A stretch of DNA of 64,000 nucleotides from Paenibacillus sp. V4I7 (GTDB lineage: Bacteria; Bacillota; Bacilli; Paenibacillales; NBRC-103111), in NCBI RefSeq assembly GCF_030817275.1, contig NZ_JAUSZD010000002.1:6758001-6822000 (forward strand), given 5' to 3'. Positions 24,813-33,676 of this stretch are shown here, piece after piece. The position numbers and the translations under genes are program-made. Below the pieces are notes generated by a model. That model saw only the letters and a list, made by a program, of their open reading frames with translations, did no database searches and was not told where the DNA came from. The stretch's first letter is position 1. Every line of letters starts with the position of its first letter.

Positions 24813-24855
24813 GACTGCATAAGCAATTATTCCTTAATTTATGGAGGCTGAATTC

Positions 24856-26175
24856 ATGAGCTACTTTGACAACATTCAACCAATTAAGTACGAAGGCCGC
24901 ACATCGACGAACCCGCTTTCTTTTAAATTTTATAATCCCGATCAAGTCATTTTAGGCAAAACTATGCGTGAACATCTACGTTTTGCAATCGCTTACTGGC
25001 ATTCTTTTTCCGCTAATGGCTCCGATCCATTCGGCAGTGGCACAGCGATCCGCGCTTGGGATCAATACTCCGGCCTTGAGCTGGCCAAAGCTCGCGTTGA
25101 CGCTTGCTTCGAGCTGCTGAACATTCTGGATGTCGACTACTTCGCTTTCCATGACCGCGATATCGCACCTGAGGGCAGCACGCTGCAAGAAACGAACAAG
25201 AACCTCGACGAGATCGTTGCCCTGATCAAAGACAAAATGAAATCCAGCGGCAAGAAACTGCTCTGGAACACAGCTAATATGTTCACTAACCCGCGCTTTG
25301 TTCACGGCGCCGCTACGACGAACAATGCAGACGTATTTGCTTACGCTGCTGCCCAAGTGAAAAAAGCATTAGATCATGCCAAAGAGCTCGGCTCCGAAAA
25401 CTACGTTTTCTGGGGCGGACGCGAAGGCTACGAGACTCTGCTGAACACGGACCTCGGCTTGGAGCTTGATAACCTTGCTCGCTTCCTGCACATGGCGGTT
25501 GATTATGCCAAAGAAATCGGCTACGACGGTCAATTCCTGATCGAGCCTAAACCAAAAGAGCCATCCAAGCACCAATACGACTTCGATGCGGCAACGACGC
25601 TATCTTTCTTACAAAAATACGATTTGCTGCCGTATTTCAAATTAAACCTGGAAGCGAACCATGCCACGCTTGCTGGTCATACCTTTGAGCACGAGCTTCG
25701 CGTCGCGCGCATCAACGGTGTTCTTGGTTCCATCGATGCGAACCAAGGCGATCTGCTGCTCGGCTGGGATACCGACGAGTTCCCGACAGACCTGTACTCG
25801 ACGACACTCGCGATGTACGAAATCCTCTTGAACGAAGGCGGCATCGGCCGCGGCGGCGTGAATTTCGACGCCAAGGTTCGCCGTACTTCCTTCGAGCCTA
25901 TCGATGTCGTCTACTCCCACATCGCAGGCATGGACGCTTTCGCTCGCGGCTTAGAAGTCGCTGCCAAATTGATCGAAGACCGCGTATTCGACAACATCCT
26001 CGACACGCGCTATGCTTCCTTCAAATCCGGCATCGGCGCTGACATCGTGTCCGGCAAAGCGGATTTCAAGTCGCTTGAAGCTTATGCACTTGAGAACAAC
26101 AGCACCATCGTGAACCAATCCGGCCGTTTGGAATTGATTAAAGCCACAGTTAACCAATACCTCATTAACACGTAA
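24856..26175 (+). CDS. xylA: Xylose isomerase
   Basis: Converts D-xylose to D-xylulose in the cytosol; metal-dependent TIM barrel. The 439 residues match the class II length. Motifs are FHDRDIAPEG (catalytic His region), EPKPKEPSKHQYDFDAAT (metal-binding Glu and Lys), LNLEANHATLAGHTFEHE and GSIDANQGDLLLGWDTDEFPTDLY. The ATG at 24856 follows ATGGAGG; the upstream in-frame ATG at 24841 is part of the ribosome site. No xylulokinase or xylose importer follows, so xylA is monocistronic, ended by the hairpin at 26181-26222. The codon bias (C- and G-ending) looks like a highly expressed gene. Confidence 0.97.
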   Translation: MSYFDNIQPIKYEGRTSTNPLSFKFYNPDQVILGKTMREHLRFAIAYWHSFSANGSDPFGSGTAIRAWDQYSGLELAKARVDACFELLNILDVDYFAFHDRDIAPEGSTLQETNKNLDEIVALIKDKMKSSGKKLLWNTANMFTNPRFVHGAATTNNADVFAYAAAQVKKALDHAKELGSENYVFWGGREGYETLLNTDLGLELDNLARFLHMAVDYAKEIGYDGQFLIEPKPKEPSKHQYDFDAATTLSFLQKYDLLPYFKLNLEANHATLAGHTFEHELRVARINGVLGSIDANQGDLLLGWDTDEFPTDLYSTTLAMYEILLNEGGIGRGGVNFDAKVRRTSFEPIDVVYSHIAGMDAFARGLEVAAKLIEDRVFDNILDTRYASFKSGIGADIVSGKADFKSLEAYALENNSTIVNQSGRLELIKATVNQYLINT

Positions 26176-26180
26176 TCGTC

Positions 26181-26222
26181 AAAAATCCCGCTCCAGCCAT
26201 TAGGCGTGAGCGGGATTTTTTT
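26181..26222 (+). terminator. Terminator after xylA
   Basis: AATCCCGCTC pairs with GAGCGGGATT, followed by a seven-T run. The left A-run lets it also act on the minus strand. Confidence 0.93.
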
Positions 26223-26353
26223 ATTTGTCTATTAGCATTTGTGGATAACGCCCCTTCCATCTGTAACAATGTTTTTCATCGCTAACAGATGGGGAACACG
26301 GAAAATTGCCTCCTTAGCGCTTTAAAACACGCTTACCCCCACCACCAAGCTCG

Positions 26354-28600
26354 CTATCTCCGCTCCTCCGGGAGCGACAGCCAACGCTTCAGCTTCACGA
26401 CTTCTGTCCCAGCCAGCATCATAATGCCAACCCCGTGGTTATCATTGGTTACGGTGAGCAGGTCCTTTTTATAATAATCAGCGGTAAAGGCATACCGCGA
26501 GCCGCTGCAAACGCCATGCACATTGCCCTGGGCGTCGATGGCCAGACGGGTCAAACCGTCCCATGCTTTCAGCGAAGCATCGACGAACCGATTTGGTTCC
26601 TTGAGCCAGCCGAATCGCACGCCTCTCGCAAAGGCATAGGCAAACATTGCCGTACACGAGGCTTCCTGATAGGCGTCAGAATCGTTCAACACCTGATGCC
26701 ACAGCCCGCTTTCAGCTTGCAAATCGGCATATCCCGTGCAAAGTTCGTTAAAGAAATGTACTAACTCCGGGCGAGCTTCATGGTCTGCAGGTAGAACCTC
26801 CAGCACTTCTGTCAGCGAGAAGAGTGTCCAACCATTCCCACGTCCCCAAGGAATGCCGGTAGCCATGCCGTATTTGAAATCAAATACATGCGACATGATG
26901 CGCTGATCCGGCATGTACAAATACTTGCGGAATAACAGAAATTGCTTCGCTGCTTCATCCAGTGCCTCGCTGCTGCCGGTTATCCCCGCATAGCGGCAGA
27001 GAAACGGCGTGCTCATGTATAAATCATCGGCCCACATCGTATTTTCCGAATATTCATCCTGACATATCCGATAAAATGCCCCGTCTTCCTTACGCTCCAA
27101 CCGCGTGAGTATGAAGTCGGCAATTCGCTGCGCAATCGGCAAGAAGCCCGGATCCTTCTCTTCCTGATAGGCTTCCAACATCGCGGAGCCAAAGGAGCCG
27201 CAATTATCCAGCATTTTCATCATGACCAATTGTTGATTGATCGCAGGGAACCCGTACTGCTCTCGATCCCATAGCGAGTAGTCGAACATGTCTGTGCAGC
27301 TTTGAACATGCCCAAGGGCGTAACCGATAATATCAGACCGCTCCAGCAACCGACCTGCTTGCAGCAGTCCATAAATGGTCACACCAAGCGGATAATCCCA
27401 GCGGGCATAATTCGTAACATTGCCGACAGTCCATTTATTGCTCAGCATGGCATTCTCATAATAAGGACGTATCCAGGCGTCAGGACGGTCTAACTGCCAG
27501 TACGTCTTGTCACCTGTAGCACCTGACTCTGAACCTTTAGCATAAATGCGATCGGTTCTTAATAATTCCTCATATGCAAGCTCAACACTTGCATCCAGTG
27601 GTCCAACATAGAACCACGGCTCAGCTGATCCGTGAACCTTCTGAGGAGCGCTTAATGGGACAACCTGTCCCTTAACATAAGCATGAAGTGTGAAACCCCA
27701 AGCGTTATTTCCACAAATACTGCGGATTAACAGATCATGTTTGCCAAAAGATAGCGGGACTTCCACCTGAAAGCCGCCTTCTTCCGCGAGCTCCAATACC
27801 TGCCTCCCATCCAGCCAAACGGTCAACGGGCTTGCCGTATAGCCCTTCAGCAGACAAGATTCTTCACCTGAGCTCACTTTGTCCAGCTTCGTCCACGCGT
27901 ACGCTTGCTTACCATTCTGTAAGCCGAATAAACGCTCGCAAACAGGCTTCGCAAGATCACCTTCACTCCACTCACAGGTCGGCAGCCAGCGCAGCCCGTA
28001 CTCTTTCTCTGACGCCAAACCATCAGGCAGTGGACTGCCCTCGAATATATCCGTGTCAGTCGGTGCAGAGTACACCCATCCCGCCTGTCCTTGCCTTTCG
28101 GCAAATGGAGTAAGCACATTCAGAATCCGTACTTTGGCTTCATCAGATCCGAACAAGCAGCCGAAGCCCGCAGCCGTATGCTTGGCTTTGATAAAAAGTC
28201 GGTTCCAGCCTTTCACAAAGTTCAGATTAAGCTTAACGCTGGCATCTGGCTTAATTTCATCTATTACGTTAGAACGATAGGCACGTTCATCATTGAAATA
28301 GAACTCAATCGGCCCCAAACAGCGGAACAACACATCCAGGTTTCGTTCACCATCGCTCCATACTAAACCATAGGCATATGAAAATTGGCCTGGTCTTGCT
28401 TCGGGAAATCTCCGTCCCAGATTCAAATCAAACATCCCTTCCTCGTTCTGCAAAATACCAGATCGGTAAAAGGCCCGGTAAGCAAATGGGACGGGCGGAT
28501 TTGCACCAATGTAGCGGTCCGCAAGCACCTTCAATGTTCGGTTATCGTCGTCTCCTAAGCGGGACTGTATACTCTCTTGTTCGTTAAAATAAGTCGTCAT
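26354..28600 (-). CDS. GH105/GH88-type unsaturated glycuronyl hydrolase with N-terminal beta domains
   Basis: 748 residues with no signal peptide, so probably cytoplasmic. The C-terminal half (about 385-735) is the (alpha/alpha)6 barrel of GH105: WDYPLGVTIYGLLQ, a conserved Asp in ENTMWADDLYMSTPFL, GIPWGRGNGWTLFSLTEVL and DNHGVGIMMLAGTEV. These enzymes hydrate and remove a 4,5-unsaturated uronic acid left by polysaccharide lyases. The N-terminal 380 residues are beta-rich with two sandwich-like segments and are unusual for GH105, which is normally about 350-400 residues. It is the last gene of the 26.3-37.3 kb run, 14 bp after the preceding one. Good AGGAAGG ribosome site. Confidence 0.85.
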   Translation of the reverse strand: MTTYFNEQESIQSRLGDDDNRTLKVLADRYIGANPPVPFAYRAFYRSGILQNEEGMFDLNLGRRFPEARPGQFSYAYGLVWSDGERNLDVLFRCLGPIEFYFNDERAYRSNVIDEIKPDASVKLNLNFVKGWNRLFIKAKHTAAGFGCLFGSDEAKVRILNVLTPFAERQGQAGWVYSAPTDTDIFEGSPLPDGLASEKEYGLRWLPTCEWSEGDLAKPVCERLFGLQNGKQAYAWTKLDKVSSGEESCLLKGYTASPLTVWLDGRQVLELAEEGGFQVEVPLSFGKHDLLIRSICGNNAWGFTLHAYVKGQVVPLSAPQKVHGSAEPWFYVGPLDASVELAYEELLRTDRIYAKGSESGATGDKTYWQLDRPDAWIRPYYENAMLSNKWTVGNVTNYARWDYPLGVTIYGLLQAGRLLERSDIIGYALGHVQSCTDMFDYSLWDREQYGFPAINQQLVMMKMLDNCGSFGSAMLEAYQEEKDPGFLPIAQRIADFILTRLERKEDGAFYRICQDEYSENTMWADDLYMSTPFLCRYAGITGSSEALDEAAKQFLLFRKYLYMPDQRIMSHVFDFKYGMATGIPWGRGNGWTLFSLTEVLEVLPADHEARPELVHFFNELCTGYADLQAESGLWHQVLNDSDAYQEASCTAMFAYAFARGVRFGWLKEPNRFVDASLKAWDGLTRLAIDAQGNVHGVCSGSRYAFTADYYKKDLLTVTNDNHGVGIMMLAGTEVVKLKRWLSLPEERR

Positions 28601-28614
28601 CTCGGCCTTCCTTT

Positions 28615-30351
28615 CTACAGTAGACGTACCGTAAATGTTCGGTCGAACGGCGTCACCAGGTTCACATGGACGTATTTGCAGCCGGTCGGATGTTGATCTT
28701 CACGAAGCACGGGCAGCAAATGCTCGTAGGCGCCTGTTGAAATCTCAATCGCATCTTCATCCACGGCATATTTCATAGATCCATTTTTCAAGAAATATTT
28801 TCCTTCTTCGGCTTGGGCGAGGTCATTGCCGCTAACCGTACCCTCATCTCCAAAAATAAAGGATAACTGCGTGAAAACATCTTCTCGCTCATCGGAAAGG
28901 ATACGAATCTTCCATTCCCCGTCTCCTTGCCTAATTTCCGCTTGAAACTCAAGGGTTTGCAGATGTGTCATCGGACGATGCTGATGCGGAAGCAAGTACC
29001 ATGGACTGAGCGTCGATCTATCCGCTGACTCCGGCAAAAATTGACGCGGAATCGGTCCGTTATATCCTTTTTCCAATACAACTCCTAGTTTATAAACACC
29101 TTCCTCAGCAGTTAGGTGTGCGAACTTCACAATCCCAGGTGAGAAAGATGTAGACAGCTTAATGCCCAGCAGCCTTACTTTGCCATGACGAAGGGAGAAG
29201 AATGACGGTGTCTGTGGCATAATCGTCACGCTCTGATCAAGCTCCCGTATGCGTACAAGCGGGGCACCAAAAGCTAGGTGCATGCTGCTATGCTCGATTT
29301 TCATATGGTGGCCCACGCCATCGATTTGCGCCAAATGCTCATTGATCGGATGGTGCTCATTGATAACTTGGACATAACGATCAGGAAGCGGAGTACGCTC
29401 CAAATCGGAAATATCTGCTTCGGGATACAGTAATAAACCCAAGAGCGCATTGTTATTTACCGCCTCAGGACGCTTAATAAAAGTGCCAGCGTAGTCTGAC
29501 ATCGCAGCGAACAATGGATCTTTATCATGTGCAGCCATTAAGTGATAGATTAGGAAGTAAGTCGCCATATCAAACGTCTGTCCGAAATCCTGGCGTCCCG
29601 AATAATCGGTTACCACCTCACCGGATGGATGGATCAAATACACCATCATGCGCAGATTACGACGCACACATTCAAGTAACTCTGGACGGTTAAGCACACG
29701 TCCTGTATGGTATAAAGCAATATCGCTGACGGCATTATAGATGCCGTTGCTGCGTTCTGTCCATTCGCCGTCCTGTGTGATATCCATGCCTTCTGCCAAC
29801 CATTCATCCGCTCTAGCTATGAGCTCAGGCATTTGGAAAATCTCATACAACAGCGAGAGTGCTGCTGTGATAACCCAGCGATGGTTCGGTGTATGACATC
29901 CGCCTGTTAGCATGGCAGGGATCGTACGCTCCAGGAAGACCTTCAGCTTGGCGGAAGCAGGTTTCACAGCCGCCCAGTCATGCGCCTCAAGCAATTGGTA
30001 AACTTGCGTAATTCCGCCTACGACAAAGGCTGTATCTGGAGGGGAATTATAGTTTGTTGAACCTAACGATATCGTGCCGTCGGCATGCTGACGGTTCAAA
30101 ATAAAATCCGCTGCTTTGTCGAAAGCGGACAAAAGTGTCCCATCATGGTAGTAACGTGAATCTGGATTAACTAATGCGGAAGCCCAGACGGCCAAAACGC
30201 TCGGCGTGCTTAGATGATTGACACGGGCGATGCCCGTTTCATCAATAATGCCGCCAACATATTTCGATGTTGGATCCAGCACCTGCCGCTGCAGCATAGC
30301 TGCTGAATGTTCGTCATAAATGTGTACCAACTGTTTATAAGTAGCGTCCAT
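28615..30351 (-). CDS. Unrecognised helical-toroid plus beta-sandwich protein, possible polysaccharide lyase
   Basis: I do not recognise this 578-residue protein. Its first 370 residues are helical repeats with aromatic and His motifs such as GGCHTPNHRWVITAAL (about 150-165), ERSNGIYNAVSDIALYHTGR and DYSGRQDFGQTFDMATYF. The last 200 are strand-rich. This order, an alpha-toroid then a beta-sandwich, is that of several polysaccharide lyase families and some GH families. A lyase would fit the neighbouring GH105-type enzyme, which removes lyase products. No signal peptide, so it would act on imported oligosaccharide. The ATG at 30351 follows AAAGGTG; a GTG at 30360 lies inside the ribosome site. 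Confidence 0.6.
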   Translation of the reverse strand: MDATYKQLVHIYDEHSAAMLQRQVLDPTSKYVGGIIDETGIARVNHLSTPSVLAVWASALVNPDSRYYHDGTLLSAFDKAADFILNRQHADGTISLGSTNYNSPPDTAFVVGGITQVYQLLEAHDWAAVKPASAKLKVFLERTIPAMLTGGCHTPNHRWVITAALSLLYEIFQMPELIARADEWLAEGMDITQDGEWTERSNGIYNAVSDIALYHTGRVLNRPELLECVRRNLRMMVYLIHPSGEVVTDYSGRQDFGQTFDMATYFLIYHLMAAHDKDPLFAAMSDYAGTFIKRPEAVNNNALLGLLLYPEADISDLERTPLPDRYVQVINEHHPINEHLAQIDGVGHHMKIEHSSMHLAFGAPLVRIRELDQSVTIMPQTPSFFSLRHGKVRLLGIKLSTSFSPGIVKFAHLTAEEGVYKLGVVLEKGYNGPIPRQFLPESADRSTLSPWYLLPHQHRPMTHLQTLEFQAEIRQGDGEWKIRILSDEREDVFTQLSFIFGDEGTVSGNDLAQAEEGKYFLKNGSMKYAVDEDAIEISTGAYEHLLPVLREDQHPTGCKYVHVNLVTPFDRTFTVRLL

Positions 30352-30363
30352 GCTGATCACCTT

Positions 30364-31311
30364 TTAACCTTTCATAGCTGCAATTTTACTTGTAATAAGT
30401 CTGTGACTTTCGTCAATCTCGTCCGGCTGGCATACCGCCTTCAACTCATAGACTTTGACTTTGGCGAAATCAATCGCTTCAAGAAAATGATCAAAATATT
30501 GCAGATCTTTACTGTGTACGTAAGGACACCAATGATCAGACAGTTCTAGTGTTTCATGGATGTGTACGCCATAAATGTAGCGTTTCACTTCCTGCAGTTC
30601 CTTGAGATTATCGTACAAGCCCATTCGATCCATCATCATGGCATGGCCGATATCGTACCACAAATAAACCGGACCACCCTTCAGATTTTCGCAAATGGTC
30701 TTCGCTTCCATTAAGGTCGGCATCTGGTACGATCTTGAGCGTGTTTCGATGCCAATGGCTACAGACCATCCTTGTTTGGCTGCATGCTCGCTCACTTCCT
30801 CCAGACTGTCTTGAATCCGTTTGGTATAGAGCGGACTCAATCGTTCCCGTCTTTCGGACATGTCCTTCCACAGCTTCTGATACTCCGGTGAGTCCTTACC
30901 GTGATCCCTGTAAAGCTTTTTCAAATCCAAATCAATGTTATATTCGAAAGGCACTTCACCTGGATGCACGACAACGGCCTTCGCTCCATAGCGGTTCGCA
31001 TATTCCATTGACCGGATCAACAGCTCCACCGATCGCTTGCGTTTTGCCTCATCATCGAAACCAAGCATGACGGAATCTGTATCGTAATCCTTATCATCGA
31101 TGAAAGGGAACACATTGTGTACACTGGATACGCCAATTTCCCCTTTTTCAATCATCGGCTCAATCGTTTTCATCATCTCTTCCGTCACGTTATAGTTCAA
31201 TTCCACCTGACGAAAGCCGAGCTCCTTGATCTCTTCTATCATGTTCCGCCCAATCGTGTGTTTCTTAATGTTCCAGCAGGTAGAAAATGAATATTCCCCT
31301 TTATCCAGCAT
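30364..31311 (-). CDS. Sugar phosphate isomerase/epimerase-like TIM barrel
   Basis: 315 residues of the xylose isomerase-like (AP endonuclease 2) fold. Metal-binding features include VVVHPGEVPFEY (His), GIETRSRSYQMPT (Glu), WYDIGHAMMMDRM (Asp, His), YGVHIHETLE (His) and VYELKAV (Glu). This is the pattern of sugar epimerases and 3-keto-sugar isomerases that often sit with Gfo/Idh/MocA oxidoreductases, as here with two such genes just upstream. Substrate unknown. AAGGAGG precedes the ATG. It follows an inverted repeat at 31355-31412 that may partly stop transcripts from upstream. Confidence 0.82.
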   Translation of the reverse strand: MLDKGEYSFSTCWNIKKHTIGRNMIEEIKELGFRQVELNYNVTEEMMKTIEPMIEKGEIGVSSVHNVFPFIDDKDYDTDSVMLGFDDEAKRKRSVELLIRSMEYANRYGAKAVVVHPGEVPFEYNIDLDLKKLYRDHGKDSPEYQKLWKDMSERRERLSPLYTKRIQDSLEEVSEHAAKQGWSVAIGIETRSRSYQMPTLMEAKTICENLKGGPVYLWYDIGHAMMMDRMGLYDNLKELQEVKRYIYGVHIHETLELSDHWCPYVHSKDLQYFDHFLEAIDFAKVKVYELKAVCQPDEIDESHRLITSKIAAMKG

Positions 31312-31354
31312 GTCTGTTCCTCCTTAGAACTTAGTTGTCGCCTATCCCTTAAAT

Positions 31355-31412
31355 AAAGGAAAGCCAGATTACCCTTATTTCTTTGCAGGGGATGATCTGG
31401 CCTTTCCTTAAG
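31355..31412 (-). terminator. Long inverted repeat between operon genes
   Basis: AAGGAAAG-CCAGAT pairs with ATCTGG-CCTTTCCTT across a roughly 25-nt loop. The minus-strand tail TTTATTT is a weak T-tract, so it may attenuate rather than end transcription between the oxidoreductase and isomerase genes, or protect mRNA ends. Confidence 0.6.
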
Positions 31413-31420
31413 GAAGTTCC

Positions 31421-32440
31421 TTATTCCGCAAGGTCACTCAGCCTACATACAGCACCTGAGCGTGCCGATAAAGTCGAAGCTTCCATTAAACGGGTCAAAT
31501 CAAGGGCTATTTGTATATTTTCAGAAGCCGTTGTTCCATATGTAATATGGGAGACCCATTGTTCAAAAGCCGAAGGCAGACTTGGCAGATCCGTCACTTC
31601 TTGCCACCCTTTTGCTTGCTCGCCTTCCAGCTTAGTGCTGCGTATCAACAGTTTATCATCTGTTCTGGTGTATATCAGGCTGCCCTTGGTTCCTTGCACC
31701 TCCATATCAAATTGGGAATAGCTATTAACAAATCCCGCTTCAACTATGCCTAGCGCCCCATTTGGATAACGTAATGTCGCTACCGCACTATCCTCTACCT
31801 CTCGCTCCGTGATATAACCGAAGCTCGCACTAACACTATCCGGTAAACCTAGAAATAAGCGTGTCAAGTACATCGGATGGCATCCAAGATCCATCAATGC
31901 TCCTCCCCCGCATTCCTCTAAGTTGAAGAAATGGGATGGGAGCGAACCATTTGGATGTTTTTCTGTTCGCAGTGCACCGTTATGAGCAAGCCGTATACGA
32001 ACCGTTGTTATCGTTCCAAGCAGCCCCTCCTGAATGAAGCTTTGTGCAGCTTGCGTAAATCCCATATAAAGACGCGGCAGAGATACGGTTAATTTAACCC
32101 CAGCAGTCTCTACAGCAGCCAATATCTCCTTACATTCCTTCGTCGTGGTAGCTATAACTTTTTCAGTGAAGATATGCTTCCCCGCTTCAGCCGCTGCGAT
32201 AATGACATCACGATGCCTATTCGTTGGAGTATCCACAATAACCGCATCGATATCAGGTTTTGCCAAAAGTTCATGCAAATCTTCGTAAAACTTGATGCCG
32301 TATTCCTCAGCTTTCTGTCGTCCTCGTTCTGGAACTTCATCCCATACAGCCACGATATCGGTACCCGGGTGCTCGACAGCCAGACGTGCATAATCCTTTG
32401 CATGAACATGCCAAAAACTCAACATCGCTACTCTAATCAT
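31421..32440 (-). CDS. Gfo/Idh/MocA-family oxidoreductase with atypical nucleotide loop
   Basis: 339 residues of the NAD(P)-dependent glucose-fructose oxidoreductase superfamily. The usual GxGxxG at the first turn is replaced by LSFWHVHAKDYARL, and the EKP motif reads FTEKVIATT. The catalytic region FNLEECGGGALMDLGCHPMYLTRLFLGLP keeps the expected His. Such variants are known in uncharacterised branches. Together with the second oxidoreductase and the TIM-barrel isomerase it may oxidise and epimerise a sugar or cyclitol released by the neighbouring enzymes. GAGG precedes the ATG; 27 bp separate it from the next gene upstream. Confidence 0.85.
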   Translation of the reverse strand: MIRVAMLSFWHVHAKDYARLAVEHPGTDIVAVWDEVPERGRQKAEEYGIKFYEDLHELLAKPDIDAVIVDTPTNRHRDVIIAAAEAGKHIFTEKVIATTTKECKEILAAVETAGVKLTVSLPRLYMGFTQAAQSFIQEGLLGTITTVRIRLAHNGALRTEKHPNGSLPSHFFNLEECGGGALMDLGCHPMYLTRLFLGLPDSVSASFGYITEREVEDSAVATLRYPNGALGIVEAGFVNSYSQFDMEVQGTKGSLIYTRTDDKLLIRSTKLEGEQAKGWQEVTDLPSLPSAFEQWVSHITYGTTASENIQIALDLTRLMEASTLSARSGAVCRLSDLAE

Positions 32441-32467
32441 GAAAGAATGGCCTCATTTCCGGTTATT

Positions 32468-33547
32468 TTAGTCAAAATAGACCGCTTTTCCCGTTCTATT
32501 GGATTCGTAGATAGCCTCAAGAATTTCGGAAACCACACACGATTGCTCGGCCGTTACTATAGGCTGCTTATCGTTCATTACAGCATCAATCCATGTACGG
32601 ATTTCTTTATCCGACATGCTCTCTTTTTTACCCTCGTAGAAGTCTGCGCCTTTGGCATCGAACTGCAGCTGATTGACGTATAAACGACTGTGGTTTTCAC
32701 CATTTATGCGTAAGCCATCCTGCATGTCGGCTCCGCCTTCTGTACCGCAAAGCGTACACTTTGCTTCCTTCGTATCCAATGTATTTAAGGCCCAACTCGC
32801 CTCCACCATCACAGTCGCGCCGTTTTTCATCACGATCATCGCAAATGCGGAGTCTTCCACTTTGAATTTCTCAGGATCCCAAGGACCCCAGGAATTAGCG
32901 GCATTTTCTTTCCGTGAAAGCTTATGATAAGCGGTGCCAAGCACCACCTTAGGTTCGTAGTTATTCATCATCCACAGCGTTAAATCGAGAGCATGTGTAC
33001 CGATGTCAATCAGCGGACCTCCGCCTTGTTTGTCTTCATCCAGAAATACACCCCAAGTTGGAACCCCACGCCTGCGAATGGCGTGCGCTTTGGCAAAATA
33101 AATCTCGCCTAGATCACCGTCTTCAACCACTTTCTTCAAATACTGACTATCCGCACGGAAACGATTATTGTAGCCAATGGTCAGCTTCTTACCTGTACGC
33201 TTAGCGGCTTCAACCATACGCCGAGCATCGGCGGCTGTTTTGGCCATCGGCTTTTCACACATGACGTGCTTGCCTGCTTCCATAGCTGCGATCGAAATCT
33301 CCGAATGCGAATCATTCGGGGTACAGATATGAACAATGTCAATCGAAGTATCAGCAAGAAGCTCTTGATAGGTTTCAAACACCACCGCTCCAGGAGCGCC
33401 AAATTTCTCAGCAGCTTGCTGAGCACGTTCAAACATGACATCAACAAAACCAACAATTTCGACCTGTTCTATCTTTGCTAAGCTGGGTAAATGCTTACCT
33501 GTTGCAATACCGCCGCAGCCAATGATGGCGACTTTCACCTTGTTCAT
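32468..33547 (-). CDS. Gfo/Idh/MocA-family NAD(P)-dependent oxidoreductase
   Basis: 359 residues. The Rossmann domain has the standard loop IIGCGGIATGKHLPSL; EKP is present in VMCEKPMAKTA (about 95-105); the catalytic Lys is expected there and the His in LIDIGTHALDLTLWMM. The C-terminal alpha/beta domain has normal length. These enzymes oxidise hydroxyls of sugars, uronates or inositols. It is probably cotranscribed with the upstream binding-protein gene through a leaky hairpin at 33603-33664. AGGAGG lies before the ATG. Confidence 0.9.
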   Translation of the reverse strand: MNKVKVAIIGCGGIATGKHLPSLAKIEQVEIVGFVDVMFERAQQAAEKFGAPGAVVFETYQELLADTSIDIVHICTPNDSHSEISIAAMEAGKHVMCEKPMAKTAADARRMVEAAKRTGKKLTIGYNNRFRADSQYLKKVVEDGDLGEIYFAKAHAIRRRGVPTWGVFLDEDKQGGGPLIDIGTHALDLTLWMMNNYEPKVVLGTAYHKLSRKENAANSWGPWDPEKFKVEDSAFAMIVMKNGATVMVEASWALNTLDTKEAKCTLCGTEGGADMQDGLRINGENHSRLYVNQLQFDAKGADFYEGKKESMSDKEIRTWIDAVMNDKQPIVTAEQSCVVSEILEAIYESNRTGKAVYFD

Positions 33548-33602
33548 TCCTATTTCCTCCTATGATGTAAATCCATCAATCTGATGATACAAATAAAGAA
33601 AG

Positions 33603-33664
33603 AAGCTGGACATCCAAGCGTTGTCTGCAAGGGCAGGCAATCGCATATCCATGTCCAGCTCCTC
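33603..33664 (-). terminator. Hairpin between the binding-protein and oxidoreductase genes
   Basis: AGCTGGACAT pairs with ATGTCCAGCT, with an inner GCCTGC/GCAGAC stem. On the minus strand it is followed by TTCTTTCTTT, a moderate T-tract. It could give the importer genes higher expression than the downstream enzymes. Confidence 0.7.
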
Positions 33665-33676
33665 CTTCAAAATCAG

